In this document: positions 47,680 through 58,917 of the stretch, one piece after another
Numbering within the stretch: position 1 is the first letter of the stretch
How the letters are laid out: every line of letters starts with the position of its first letter
NCBI GenBank assembly: GCA_032173965.1
Contig: JAVUNC010000006.1
Coordinates: forward strand, 39,527,870 to 39,591,869
From: Sitta carolinensis
Lineage: Eukaryota; Chordata; Aves; Passeriformes; Sittidae
DNA: 64,000 nucleotides
Direction of reading: 5' to 3'
Made by a program: the position numbers and the translations under genes
Notes under the pieces: model-generated
Told to the model about the DNA's origin: nothing
The model's input: the letters and a program-made list of their open reading frames with translations, nothing else
Database searches by the model: none

Positions 47680-50600
47680 CTGCCCCGGGGGGCAGTGGGC
47701 CATCAGGACCCAGGGCAGCAAGGGCATGTGGCCACAGCAGGGCTGAGGAGGGGTACTCACATTGGAGTTAGGGGTGGAGGAAACGCTGCTCCGCTCCACG
47801 TCATTGAAGGCACCCTCAGACTGGTCAGACATCTGAGGAGAAGGAGGCCATGAGGAAATCATGGTTTGGGGGGCCCAGCTTTGGCTAGGGACAGCCGGGT
47901 GCTATCTCAGATTCCCCATGGCAGTCAAGGAGGGGAGGCACTGGGGTGAAGGAACAGAGTGGGTGGATGTCTGCGCTCACCTGGTAGCTAGAGGGTTTCC
48001 GTGGCTGCAGCTTCTTCAGACAGAGGCCAAAGAAGGAGAAGACAATGCAGGAAAGGAGGACCACAAAGGTGAAGAGGGTGACAGGCCGGGTGGGACCTAG
48101 AGCACAGAGAGACTGGGGCAGCACATAAGCCTCCAAGAACCTGCTGCACATCCAGTTGAGCCCCAAGCTGTTGCCTGCTTTGGGTTTTACAAGCTCTCAA
48201 CCCCCTTCCCAAAAGACAAGCGAACACGTCCTTCATTTGCCAGGTCTTCACACCACCTTCCCCCCTTACCACCCTCCATGCCCTGCCTAACTCAAGGGTG
48301 ACACCAGTGACTCGTCACCCCCAAGCATCAGACACGACCCTCAGCAGTGGCAGGGTGCAGCCCCAAGCTCTCCCTACCGAGGCGCAGGACGGAGAAGAAG
48401 AGCAGCCAGAACATGCAGAGGATGGGGGCCACCACGACCTGGCTGATGGCGGCGACGTGAAGGCGCTGGTTCAGTTTGGTGGGGATGTACACGTAGTAAA
48501 TGTTGTACCGGTCAACCATGTGCTTGAGCAGCATGTAGAGCAACCCTGGTGGGACAAGAGGAGCCATTTGAGGGGAGGGCACTGGGGACAGCCAGGCCAT
48601 AGGGACAGCAGGGCAGGCCCTGGGGATGATGTCCAAGGGTGCCCTCCTGTACCATGCAGGAAGCATGCACTCCCATGCTGCTGTGGGTGGCTGGGACAGG
48701 CTGTTCTTGGCGTGGCTGGGACCATGGGCATGGGATCATACTCACCAAAGGGGACGATGATGGGGCAGGTGATGCTGTAGGTCATTACAACAGAGAAGAT
48801 ACAGCAGGTCCAGGCGTACTCTAGTCCAAACTGGAACTGGTATGCTTGGCTCTGGGGCACAACCAACAGTGTCATTGCTGCCTCTGTCACTGCAAAGCCT
48901 GCACTTGCCTTTGCACCCTTGCCCACAGGACTGCCTCACCCCCACTAGCCCCCAAGAGGCCTGAAGAAGTCCCCACAAGCACCCCCACAGAACCACGACT
49001 GCCTGAGTTTCCAGTGAGTGCATCTCTGCTGTGCTGGGGGTCACGAAGGCTCGCAGGTGACCAGAGCCACATACCCGCTTGACATGGAGCCGCTCGGGCT
49101 CAGACTTGGCAAAGCAGAGGCGAGCAGTGTAGACGAGGAGGCCTGGGATGCGCAGCAGCTCCATGGCCGTCCCAATCAGGCTGGAGGTGACTACGTAGTT
49201 GACGAAGAAGGCGCCATTGTCTGGGAGGAAAACGCACCTGCCCCGGGACAGAGAGGTGAGACAGTGAGAGGATGCACAGGCAGGAGCTGCAAGAGCTGCT
49301 GGTGGTGGACAACAGGTGCTCCCGCTTGCCTGGGAAGTTTGGGAGCTTCCTGCTACTCACTGGAACTTGATTTCAGCCTCATCCAGAAAGTGGGTGTCAA
49401 AGAGCCAGCGGAAAAACAGGTCCAGGCTGGAGGGAGAGAAGAGGAGCAGCTCAGACAGAGGGAGAGCTATGTGAGAGCAATGTGAGAGACACCCATCAGG
49501 CATGTGTTTTTCCCTGTCCTGAGTGGGGAAGACCCCCTGCACCTATGCTGCCAGAGCAGCCTCTTCTGCCACACGAGACCACTATGTAGTGTGTGCTCAC
49601 CTCCTGGATGGCCAGGACTGTTGTTGCTAGAGCTATGCAGATACCTGACCAGGTCCTTTTAGGGTCAGCTGAACACAAGCAGCAGCTGATCACTGCCACC
49701 AGCCCCCTTGGGTCAGCTGTGGCAGCCTGGTAAACTGCTCTGCTCCACTCCTCTGCAGGGAAGGTTTCCATCTGTGACCATGTGTCAGTGGCTCAGCACT
49801 GCTAAAGAGTGTTTTCCTCCCCAGAGATCGCTGTGTTTTGGCAGCAATGGGATCTTAGTCCTTTGGGGCTGGATTGCTGGGGTGATGGGCCTGGGTGTGA
49901 TCCTGGAAGCTTGTGAGCAGCATGGCAGGGTGGTCTGTACCTGCTCAAACCCAGTGAGGGCAGGATGATAACCATAAACACCAGGAAGAAGAAGCATTTG
50001 TGCATGGTGATCTGATTTTCACTTGACCTGCAGAGGGGGAAGACAAGAAAAGAACATTGCAACTTTTTTTGAAAAAAAACCAGCTGGGTGAGGGGCTGGG
50101 CTTGGTCTTGCTTTTCACCAAGGAGTTACCCCTTGTCTCACAAAGCTGTGTGCATTTGATCTAGGCATCCACTGGGGCATTGCAAAGCCTCTCCCAGGCT
50201 AGGGTGTGTCTCCATGAGGAATCTGCTGTAGTGAAATCTCTTGTACTCCCAGCCTCTGACCCCCTTCATCTTTGCCCTCTCCTATCATCCCTGCTGGTAT
50301 AGACACCCAACAAGAGGCAATGGGTGTCTAGTATGAGTTCACGACCTCCTGTCTCCCCCAGAAAAAGGAAGGAAGGTGGTGACAAAGCTCCTACAAGGAC
50401 TTATCAGACCAGGCACAGGGCTTGGGGCTGATGGAGGGTCAAGACAGAGAGAGCACATTGCAGGAGCTGAGCAGTTGCCTCTACTTTAAGCATCATGAAC
50501 CCATACCTCTGCCTTGGAGGGCTGGAAGCATGTCTGGGATGGCCCTGCTGCTGCCAGTCCACCATCACACCGTCCCTGTTATGAACTTCTTCAGATCCAT

Positions 50601-53600
50601 CTTAAAACCACCTGCCTTTGTCAGTAGCATGAAAGTGTTCATGACTATGGGAAGCAAATGGCTCCTTTGTGCATGGACTTGGGGCTCTTTCTATGGAGAG
50701 AAACACCCAGGGGGCTCTGCTCCACTGCGGGGTTCTACTGCTCACTGCCTGCCTCCCTGCAGGTTGGGTTCCCCTTCCACTGCAGCTCCTCCCATCTATG
50801 GCAGCTCTGGGGGACTGGGGCCAGCCCCATTACCTTGTCCAGTGAGACTCGAAGAATGCGGAGTAGTAGACAAGGAAGGGCAAGAAGACAGAGAAGGCCC
50901 AGAGCAGCAGCGTAGGGAAAAACTGGGTAATGATGGGGTTCTGCAGGAAGAGAGATACCAAACACGCCCTCAGCAACCCACCACAGCACAGCCATGCTGG
51001 AGACAGCACATGATGGTGTGTGCAGCAGGTGGGCTGGAGCATCCCCTCCCTGAGCAGGGGCATTTGTTTCAGGAGATAAGAACTTGAGGCCAGCCGAAGG
51101 CACCACAACCATGTTCTGAGCCCCAGTGCCTACACAAAAGCTCACAGGTCAATGAGCAAGAAAGAGCTGTGCTGCTGGCAGCTCCTAACATCTCCTGAGC
51201 TCTTTCCAGACCTTTCCTCTTCAATGGACAGCAACCTGCCTGCTTCCATGGACACCAGCACCAAAGCTCAGGTGCTGCCCCAGGGCTCTGCCACTGGAAA
51301 CACAAGGAGAAGGGAAGGGATAGCAAGCACAGACATGACCTTGTTTCTCATCAATGCCTATCCTAGTGATGGCTCATCTTCTTAGGACAGTGTAAGCTGG
51401 TGCCCCCACCATCCCATATAAGCCGGAAAATTATGACCTTTTAGGAAAATTGGCATGGGTTAGAGACTACCTTGAGGCTCTCCACAGGGTGTGTGACATT
51501 GAACATGTCCATAGTGTTGACAATGATGGCTGGCGTTGTGAGGAAGAAGAGAAGGACGAACAGGCAGATATTAAGCAGAATGAATCGCACCCACCACGAT
51601 GTGCCACGGACTGATAAATTCTCCCTGTAAGAGGAAAACACAACCTGGACATGATGAGGAGGAAAAGCCCTATGTCCTGATCCTCCCAGCATAGCTTCAT
51701 GAAGCTCTGCCTCCTGCTATCTGCACCAACCACCCTGGCAGACATTGTCTGAGTTGCCCTCTTCCTCTCCCCAGGCTGCTTTGCTGTCACATACAGACCC
51801 CCTGGATCATAGAGTAGCCACAGCGGAGGTCCATACCACCAGGAGGCTTTGGAATTGGGCCAGAGAAATCAGAGTCTGCCAATCACTCCCAATCTCAGCT
51901 GGCTGGGCCCTGCCACCCTTGGGGTAATCATCCCAATCACCCCTGCTGACTTATGTTATAGCAATAGGAGGTATTTTCAGTCCCCATCACCCTGGAAAAG
52001 TGTCCTACAGATAGAGAAACAGGTTCCCTACAGCAATATGGGCTCCCTATAGCTATGGGCATAGGATCCTTATAGCTATGTACATGGGCTCCTTATAGGT
52101 ATAGACATGGGCTTTCCCATCTCTGCTTGTTCCTCCTTCCTCCCTCCCTCCCTTCTGCCACGGGTGTTCACCAGATGATATCGCTGGGTGCAGGGGCATA
52201 GCGAACACCCCAGTGGTGTGACTTGACCACGGTGGTGACAGAGGACTGCTGGGGGTGCTTGCGGCAGTGGATGTGGCTGTAGTCCTTCAAAATTCTGCAG
52301 GAAGAGGGAGCCAGGGTCAGATCTCACCTCTTGTGAGACCCTTCCCGCAGCCCTAACAGGGCAGCCAATGCTGCAGATAGCAGAGGCATAGAAGAGACCG
52401 ACCCATTGCCTGGCTTTGGTTGGAAGAGCTGGCAAAGTGCCCCAGTTCCCCAGCAGTGGTGGGCAACAGGCTGAGGGGCATCCCCATGGCTGTTGCATGA
52501 GGGGCACTCACACGGCTGTCATCCGCTCATCCTGGAAGGTGACAAAGGCCATATCAAGCCGCTTGAGTGTGATACGGTTGCGCTCTGCATTGAACTCATC
52601 TGTGAGCTTCTCCTCCAGCTCCCCGTAGTACTGCTCAGCATCCACCTGTGGAAGCAGCCAGGGCTCTGCTGCTCACCGGGCTGGGGCAGGGGCAAGCTGC
52701 CATGCTCTGCCTTGGCCATGGTGCAGGTGTGCTGCCTGCAGCCGTGCCTGCACCCTCCTACCTCATCGAAGCCACAGAAGCGGCAGCAGAAAATGCGGGC
52801 GCAGGGGTGAGTTTTGATCATGATCTTCCCCTCTTTCTGTGCCTTGGTGGTGAAGTAAAGCCGCCCCTTCATTGCTTTGCGCCTGCCAGGAAGCCGAGAG
52901 CGAAGGTCATTTGGGGAGCAGCAGACACACAGACAAACTCAGACTGGGTGCCTTGATGTGGTGGGCAGGGGCATACACCCTCCCACAGAGGCAGCATGGA
53001 TGTGCATGCACTCACCGCTCCGCATCCAGCTTCATCAGCTTGCGCACGTCGAAGCAGAACTGGACATTGGTGACGGTGCAGCTTGGATAAGCCTCACTGC
53101 AAGCACAGGGGCATGGTGGCACCCGGAGCCAGGGGACAGGGACAGCCACCTGTCTGCCACTCACCCAGCAAGGCTGTGGCACATGGCTACTCACTGGAAA
53201 TGCTTGATGATAAGTGAAGGGTCTGTGATCTCCTTGGGGATGTGGGTAACCATCAGTGTCCGGGCGACCTGGGGCAAGAGAAGAGGAAAAGGAATCTGCA
53301 GGATGGATCTGCAGGATGGATCTGCAGGATGGGTGGGGATCTGCAGGATATAATGCTACCACCCTGTCTACCCAGCAGCGAGCTGGGGCACCAACTGCCA
53401 CCCAGGAGGCAAGTCAGCACAGACCTTCTCAATGCCCAGTCCCAAACCTTGAGGGCACAGCCAGACAACGCCATAACCCAGACAGATAGATACAGTAGAG
53501 CTTCAGTCTCAAGAGACAAGACAGCAAGAGAGAGAGATTAGTGTCCAGGCTGTCGCTTTATCCAGAAGCTGGTGAAAATCAGCCATACATTTCCCTGCCA

Positions 53601-56600
53601 GCCCAGTTCCAGGCTGTTCCTAAAGACCTCTGTACCTACTGAGGCCAGCATTTGTGCAAAGCAAGAAGTTGCCCATTAGTGCTGAACAAGGTAGGGTTGG
53701 AGGAGGGGTGGTTTCTCACCTTCTCATTCTCTCTGTATTCCAGGTGGACAGAGTGGTGAGCCATGCAAAGGATGGTGAAGATAAAATAGATGAGGGCAAA
53801 GATGCTGTGCAGCCACAGGAGACGGTCTCTGGAAGAGAGGAAGTGGGGATCAATGAGCACTGTGGTGAGCATGTGGCATGGGGAGCAGCCTGGCACTCAG
53901 CATTTCACCCACGGCCACCCCTTCCACCCAGGAAGACCACCCTGTGCCAGCTGTCAGACACCCAGCCCAGGAACTAGAGGGGCAGCAGCCAGGCTGAGAT
54001 ACTACAGAAATGAGGCCACACAACAACCCCAAGAGCACTTCTGCCAGCAGTGGGGTGCAACGAGCTGTGACACTGGGTTGGCTGCCCTGACTGTGTTCAT
54101 GTAGTACAGAGAGACAAGAGAGCTACTGTGAGTGGTGTGCTGCTCACATGGACCTGTCCCTGTCCCCAGCACAGGGCTGTGGCGAGTTCTGTGCCTAGGT
54201 GCTCCCAGCACTGCCCACCACAGCAGCAGCACATGCAGACCCCCTGCCTGTGGGAGCACCTACTGAGTTGGGATGTTTGCGATGGTTGTCCGGCCAAAGT
54301 GGGTGGGATTGTGTCCTGCAGAGGAAGAAGAGAAGCAGAAGGTTAAGGGAACCCAGTGCAGTGTGCATGTCCATATTGCAGTTATTGGCTCTGGTCTTTG
54401 CTCCCTTCTTTTCCATCCCCCAGGTCCCCACCAAATCCCCATTGCCCTGAATTTCACGGCCTCTTATGTTTCTCTGTCACCCAGCTGATGGTGAGCTCCT
54501 GCTCACATGGGGGCTTTGCCTTCTTTCCCAGAGGCACAGTGTACTTGCCCAAAGGCTTGTAAGCTCGCATGGCACTCCTGAGTCATCCTGTGACTAGGGA
54601 AGCACCTACCCAGAAGGTCCCCTGAGAAGTTGACAGGCAGGATGACAGCCACGGAGAGCACGCAAACCAGCATCAGCAGGACAAGGAGGTGCCGCTGGAA
54701 GGAGAGGTAGGTGGTGGCATCAATCCCACACTTGCTCTGAATCTCCTCATCCCTGGAGAGAGGAAGGTGGGGTCAGTGCTGGTGGTTCCTCCTCACCACC
54801 TCCCACCATGTGGACACTGGCTTGCTCCAGTCTCCCACAACCCTCACCAACTCATGACATCCTGACTGTGGCACAAAGGATTTGAGCAGAGAGGGAATGA
54901 GGGACCCAAGCAGCCCTCCAGCTGCCATCTCATGACAGGATTGGCTCCTATCAGGAGAGGTTGAAGCTGTTTTCTTTGGGATATGATCTAGGGACCAGGA
55001 GGAAATGCAGAGGTGAGCTCTCTGCTCTCTCTTCAGAGTGGATGTTTTACGACGACTCTCTTCTGCTGCTGGTCCCAGCAGTTCCTGGTGATGGGGACCT
55101 GCAGGCACCAGCTGCCCTTGGGTGGGCAGTGTTGGGGCATGACCATAATGCCAAGGACACACACTTACTTCATCTGGTAGATAGAAAGGAGCCAGGAACA
55201 GAATCCCTAGAAGGAAAAATAGTTAGGATGAGACAAGGGCAACCACCACCACTTCCCTGGTCAGGGACTGGGTCACAGCATATTCTGGGGAAACATGCAG
55301 AGGTGGTGCAGTGCCTATGGCCAGGGGGTTGAGCAAATGGAGGCAATGCCTAAGGCAGCTCAGCAATGCTCAGCCCAGTGGCAAAGGTAGCTGCCTCGGG
55401 CAAAGCAAGGAAAACACACTCCTAAGAGCTGATGGGAAGCTGAGTGCAACCTCTCTTCCAGGTGGCATAAGCCCTGAGGGACCGTTAGACCTTCCTGAAA
55501 GTAACAATAAGAGAATTTCTGTGAATGCCAACAAGGAGTCTTGCTGGGGCAGGGGAATAAAGGGACAGGGCAGTCTCTCTACAAACATCAACCATCCTGA
55601 TGGATGTCAGGTGCAAATTTTTGGCTGCAGAAGGATTTGCAGAGGAAGCGGAGGTCAAGCATTAACCCACTGTTTCAGGGGTGACTTGCCTTCCTCTGAA
55701 TATTAAGGAGCATCACTGTAACAGGCTCCTGCTTCCAGAGATACTTCTTCTTCCCCTTCCACGACAGTCCCTAACATTCAATGCACTTTTTTACTTCTAA
55801 AAAGTGCTGAGGTGGCACTGCTGTAGAGTGCCATAGGATAACCTAAGTTCTTGTGCACTAACTAGCTTATTCCCTGTCACTGTGTAGGCACATGGGTTTT
55901 CAGACTTTCCCCGGTAAAGGAGATCGGGTTAGAAAACACCTAGGCAGACTTGACATCCACAAGTCCATGGGCCCTGACAGCATGCATCCACGACTGCTGA
56001 GAGAGCTGGTGGACACCACAGCAAGGCAGCTCATGATCATCTTTGAAAGGCCCTGGTGATCATGAGAGGTGCCTGAGGACTGGAAGAAAGCACCATGCAC
56101 TGGAACAGATTGCCCAGAGAGATTGTGGACTCCCCTTTACTTGAGATATTCAAGATACAATCCTGTGCCATGTGCTCTAGGATGACTCTGCTTGAACAAG
56201 GAGGTTGGATCAGACGACCCACTTTGGTTCCTTTCAACTCTACCCATTCTGTGATTTTGTGATTCTGGGCTTTTTATGCTCTCTACAAATTTCTCCTCAA
56301 AACTGCTCTTCTCCCCTCTTAGTGTGTTTTACATCTAACCTGGCAGAGTTGAGATTTTCCTCATTTGTGAACAGTTTGACTTTTTAAAGGATGTCTTCCT
56401 ACTTCTAATAATCTCCTTTCATCTGTTCTTTAGTGTGCTGGCTTTCCCTGTAGCCTTTCTCACTTATTTTTTGATGAGCAATATACATTTGCCTAGAGCA
56501 CCTGGTACAGAGCCTTTGAACAGGCTTCCTGCCACCTGCAAGGATTTTGCTTCATTCCTACCTAGATTTTTTAATAAGTCAGGACATTTTTTCATAGTCA

Positions 56601-58917
56601 TGCCAGTGACTGATTTTTGAGCTTTTGCTGCCATAAAAGAAACAGAAAGAGGCAGCAAAATGTGTCAGTCTGTGTTTGTTTCCAGCAAAGCCTGGTGTGG
56701 TAGAGAGAAACAAAAGATTCCTTTAAAGCCCCACCATGCTGGCAGAGAAGGAAATGTGGTGTGCGGGGACTTTATCCTGAAGGGTGGGAAAGATCCTTGC
56801 AGGCATGCATCCAGGCTCTGGCCATGCATCATTCTAGATCCCTACAGCTGCAAGGAGAGCCATGCAGCTGTGAGATGCTTGCCAACAGGAGCAATCCATC
56901 TAAACTGCCATTCAAAATAAATGCCTCAAAGAATCCAGGACAAAAAACCCTCCAGCTTCCAGGATTTCCCACTGCTGAAGGGTGCTGAGAAGGAGATTTA
57001 ATTTCTCACACTTAACTTCTGACCTGGGTTTCTGATGAAGAGCAGGACAGGCTGGGACAGGACAGGCCCAGCCCAGGTTCCCACTGCCACTCACCACATC
57101 CTTGTTGTCGGCATCCAGAGGGCTGTTCTCAGATGGGGACTTCTCCTTCTCGCTCTGCTCTCCATAGAAAAGCGATGTAAGGCTTCGCAGTGAGGGAAGG
57201 AGTGGAGGTGTGAGGCAGAAGAGAAGCAGCAGACATGAGAGAATAAGCACCCTTGGAAAAATCTCTCTTAGGACAGCAGCCCAAGAAATGCTTCCCCCCC
57301 TCTGCATCCTGCACGGGGGCTGGAACAATGCTTAGTGCAGGGCTTGAGACAAAAGGGTTGCAAAAGGGTGCAACAAATCTCCCCAGCTTCTTTGGGGTCC
57401 TGACCCTAGATGGGCTCACGGAGATGTAGCCTTAGCTCCATTACAAGGGACTGTTGAACCAGATATTTTCTATTCCACTGTTTTCAGATGTCTCAAATGG
57501 TTCTACAGTAAAAAGGAATATAATCAGAGCTCGCATTTTAAATCTTGATTGCCCTTTGATCTCACTGATGAAGGGAAAACATCACGTATTCATGACCAGA
57601 CTCAGCTCCAGATTCAGAAGCCAAGAGGAACTGGAGGGGAGAAGGCAGAAGAGGGGCTTCAACAGAGCTTACTCTTGTGGGCTTCCCAGCCTTGCATAGA
57701 CCCCTCCTGTGTGCACCAGCCTGTGCAAAGAAAGATGCTTTGTTGCCCAAGGTGAGCTGTGCTCTGGCAGGCAAGCTGTTGTGGGCAGCACAGCCCACCT
57801 GGAAATATGGTGTGGGCTCTACTTTCACCAGAACACTGCTTATTTTTGTGGAATTCTGCACCTAGCCCAAATGATGGGCCAGGCAAGCTGCTGTGGTGAC
57901 ATGAGGAACAGTGTTATTGCTGTGTGTCTCCCTCTGCCACCTCCACCAGCCAGTCCTTCTCATCCCAAGAGAGTGGCAGGAGAGGCAGCAGCACAGTCCT
58001 CACTGAAAAACAGCTTTGTCCTTCCCAGAACAGTGCCCCCAATGGCACCAAGAACACTGTCACCAAATGCTAGAGGAAATGAAAGCTGGCCTGGACTTTC
58101 CCTCTCCCTGCAGCAGATGGTGGCTGTGTCTCTACGGGAAAGAGGGATGCTAGGCCATTCCCAGTGGGAAGGAGGGACAGGAACACCAGCTGAACTCTGT
58201 GTGTCAAGCCACAGTGCTAGCCTTCCTTTCAGCCCTCTTGAAGAGAATGGAGCCATCACCTGCAGCAACTTTGCATCCTCCTCACCTGTCATTGTCCATC
58301 AACAGTGCCAGGCGCCCATAGTCCCAAGCTGCTTTCCGAAGACATGAGAAGACCAGAAGGAGAAGCTGGAAGAAGAAGAAAGAGAAGTGTTTTGCTGCAA
58401 GGTCTCACCCCATGGGATCTTCTCATATCCCTCCTTTCTACTTTCTTACTTGTGAGCCCAAGTTTGAGCTAAACTCTTACCGCAAATTGTTCCTGCTCTG
58501 TGATCTCACCACTGCTGTCCAAGTGTTTTTAGCTGTTCACCATGATGTGGGCAAAGCCCTTGGACCCCTGCACTCATCCCCATTCCCCATCAGCCAGGTG
58601 CACCAGTGCACTATCCCTGTTCCCCACCAGCACTGCTGCACAGGCTGCACTCATGTGTGGCTGTGGGTGCACGCGGGGGCTGCAGAGCCTGTGGAAATGG
58701 CTCCTCGTGGCCCGCTCACCAGCCAGAGGATGAAGTTGATGGCCAGCACGGTGGGCACGCCCCCGAAGGGCAGCCCCTCCAGGACGGTGCTGCGGGAGCG
58801 GGCGCTGAAGCACTGCTCCTCTGTGCTGTTCACCGGAGTATCCAGGAAGACGAGCACATCCAGTGAGGAGAGGCCAGCACCATCAGGTGCTGGCTCCATC
58901 GAGTACGTGCTTTCCAT
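47467..58917 (-). CDS. TMEM63C: Transmembrane protein 63C (whole coding span, 22 exons, 830 aa)
   Basis: TMEM63C belongs to the OSCA/TMEM63 family of stretch- and osmosensitive cation channels. Exons in transcription order: 58917-58720, 58365-58286, 57182-57095, 55206-55169, 54752-54610, 54315-54264, 53828-53720, 53268-53195, 53096-53016, 52882-52762, 52645-52512, 52294-52172, 51624-51471, 50940-50834, 50027-49941, 49426-49361, 49237-49075, 48851-48746, 48545-48378, 48096-47981, 47832-47761, 47679-47467. They total 2493 nt, 830 aa; human is 806. N-terminal RSN1_TM region, cytosolic PHM7-like domain (about 240-410), C-terminal 7-TM pore region (about 428-722), acidic tail. An in-frame TGA at 58938-58936 precedes the first ATG. 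The similarity is to TMEM63C rather than A or B in the tail ([20 protein letters not shown]). Confidence 0.96.
47761..47832 (-). CDS. TMEM63C: TMEM63C exon 21 (aa 737-760)
   Basis: Acceptor CTCCTCAG, donor GTGAGT, 24 whole codons. Encodes [20 protein letters not shown] then PNSN, a Ser-rich cytosolic linker matching the human SSTSSTPTS stretch. Confidence 0.93.
47981..48096 (-). CDS. TMEM63C: TMEM63C exon 20 (aa 698-736)
   Basis: Acceptor GTGCTCTAG, donor GTGAGC. Encodes the last TM helix ([20 protein letters not shown]) and a basic KKLQPRK turn. It diverges from human more than the neighbouring exons do. Confidence 0.94.
48378..48545 (-). CDS. TMEM63C: TMEM63C exon 19 (aa 642-697)
   Basis: Acceptor CCACCAG, donor GTAGGG. 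Encodes [34 protein letters not shown] and a TM helix ([13 protein letters not shown]), near identical to human in core motifs. Confidence 0.97.
48746..48851 (-). CDS. TMEM63C: TMEM63C exon 18 (aa 607-641)
   Basis: Acceptor GCCCCAG, donor GTGAGT. Encodes [20 protein letters not shown] and [11 protein letters not shown], a conserved pore-region helix pair of the family. Confidence 0.97.
49075..49237 (-). CDS. TMEM63C: TMEM63C exon 17 (aa 552-606)
   Basis: Acceptor CGGGGCAG, donor GTATGT. Encodes [20 protein letters not shown], the [13 protein letters not shown] helix and KSEPER. The [12 protein letters not shown] motif is diagnostic of TMEM63. Confidence 0.98.
49361..49426 (-). CDS. TMEM63C: TMEM63C exon 16 (aa 530-551)
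   Basis: Acceptor TCCCTCCAG, donor GTGAGT. Encodes [20 protein letters not shown] and KF; the FRWLFD motif is conserved. Confidence 0.97.
49941..50027 (-). CDS. TMEM63C: TMEM63C exon 15 (aa 501-529)
   Basis: Acceptor CTCTGCAG, donor GTACAG. Encodes [20 protein letters not shown] and IILPSLGLS, a TM helix with the conserved LPS-GL turn. Confidence 0.97.
50834..50940 (-). CDS. TMEM63C: TMEM63C exon 14 (aa 466-500)
   Basis: Acceptor TTCCTGCAG, donor GTAATG. Encodes [20 protein letters not shown] and [11 protein letters not shown], a conserved pore-lining helix. Confidence 0.98.
51471..51624 (-). CDS. TMEM63C: TMEM63C exon 13 (aa 414-465)
   Basis: Acceptor CTCTTACAG, donor GTAGTC. Encodes [20 protein letters not shown] and [19 protein letters not shown], the first helix of the 7-TM channel region, with sequon N456. 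Confidence 0.98.
52024..52115. repeat. Imperfect tandem repeat, TMEM63C intron 12
   Basis: Three degenerate copies of a roughly 30-base unit built on ATGGGCTCCTTATAGCTATG lie within about 60 bases downstream of exon 12 in transcript order. Confidence 0.7.
52172..52294 (-). CDS. TMEM63C: TMEM63C exon 12 (aa 373-413)
   Basis: Acceptor CCTGCAG, donor GTGAAC. Encodes [20 protein letters not shown] and [18 protein letters not shown], the end of the cytosolic domain; matches human QQSSVTTIVKSYYW. Confidence 0.97.
52512..52645 (-). CDS. TMEM63C: TMEM63C exon 11 (aa 329-372)
   Basis: Acceptor TCCACAG, donor GTGAGT. Encodes [36 protein letters not shown]. The A-FVTF-D motif is part of the RNA-recognition-like fold of the cytosolic domain. 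Confidence 0.98.
52762..52882 (-). CDS. TMEM63C: TMEM63C exon 10 (aa 288-328)
   Basis: Acceptor TCCTGGCAG, donor GTAGGA. Encodes [20 protein letters not shown] and a Cys-rich [14 protein letters not shown], the position of human HPCARLCFCKCWTC. Confidence 0.97.
53016..53096 (-). CDS. TMEM63C: TMEM63C exon 9 (aa 261-287)
   Basis: Acceptor GCTTGCAG, donor GTGAGT. Encodes [20 protein letters not shown] and LMKLDAE, as in human. Confidence 0.97.
53195..53268 (-). CDS. TMEM63C: TMEM63C exon 8 (aa 237-260)
   Basis: Acceptor TTGCCCCAG, donor GTGAGT. Encodes [20 protein letters not shown] and IKHF, the start of the cytosolic domain. Decoy acceptors lie just upstream. Confidence 0.97.
53294..53350 (-). 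repeat. 13-bp tandem repeat carrying acceptor-like motifs, TMEM63C intron 7
   Basis: Three exact copies of ATCTGCAGGATGG (53294-53332) and one partial copy (53339-53350). On the transcribed minus strand each reads ATCCTGCAG, a good 3' splice site. The array begins 26 bases upstream of the exon 8 boundary. Confidence 0.92.
53720..53828 (-). CDS. TMEM63C: TMEM63C exon 7 (aa 200-236)
   Basis: Acceptor TCTTCCAG, donor GTGAGA. Encodes the helix [20 protein letters not shown], then [10 protein letters not shown]; ends in phase 0. Confidence 0.97.
54264..54315 (-). CDS. TMEM63C: TMEM63C exon 6 (aa 183-199)
   Basis: Acceptor CTCTGCAG, donor GTAGGT, 52 nt. Encodes [17 protein letters not shown], matching human SHFARTTIVNVST. 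Confidence 0.96.
54610..54752 (-). CDS. TMEM63C: TMEM63C exon 5 (aa 135-182)
   Basis: Acceptor TCTCCAG, donor GTAGGT. Encodes [20 protein letters not shown], then the helix [20 protein letters not shown] and NFSGDLL. Confidence 0.97.
55169..55206 (-). CDS. TMEM63C: TMEM63C exon 4 (aa 123-134)
   Basis: A 38-nt exon; acceptor TCCTTCTAG, donor GTAAGT. Encodes [12 protein letters not shown], the counterpart of human GFCSWFFNSITM. It is too short to stand out by itself; frame and homology identify it. Confidence 0.94.
55910..56266 (+). mobile_element. Internally deleted CR1 LINE in TMEM63C intron 3
   Basis: The first part (about 55930-56098) translates to [20 protein letters not shown] and MIIFERPW, a conserved part of CR1 reverse transcriptase. 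It is joined directly to the CR1 3' end (from about 56098: CTGGAACAGATTGCCCAGAG, later GGAGGTTGGATCAGACGACC) and finishes with ATTCTGTGATTTTGTGATTC repeats. The intervening ORF2 sequence is missing. The element is antisense to TMEM63C and inactive. Confidence 0.9.
57095..57182 (-). CDS. TMEM63C: TMEM63C exon 3 (aa 93-122)
   Basis: Acceptor CTGCGAAG, which has few adjacent pyrimidines, and donor GTGAGT. Encodes [20 protein letters not shown] and PLDADNKDV; human reads SLTSLIYGEQSEKTSPSE. Confidence 0.96.
58286..58365 (-). CDS. TMEM63C: TMEM63C exon 2 (aa 67-92)
   Basis: Acceptor TTCTTCCAG, donor GTGAGG. Encodes [20 protein letters not shown] and LLMDND, the rest of the first helix and the conserved [13 protein letters not shown] motif. 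Confidence 0.97.
58720..58917 (-). CDS. TMEM63C: TMEM63C exon 1, coding (aa 1-66)
   Basis: The ATG at 58917 is the first after an in-frame TGA (58938-58936). Encodes an extracellular N-terminus with sequon N30, then [20 protein letters not shown] and LWL entering TM0. Donor GTGAGC, phase 0. The N-terminal 45 residues differ from human and are longer; M7 (58899) is an alternative start. Confidence 0.92.

Noticed and set aside
47098..47853. Plus-strand open frame of 251 codons
   Set aside because: It is antisense to TMEM63C exons 21 and 22 and the intron between them; the minus strand gives the conserved protein.
50422..51087. Plus-strand open frame of 221 codons
   Set aside because: Covers TMEM63C exon 14 in antisense plus intron; chance open frame in GC-rich DNA.
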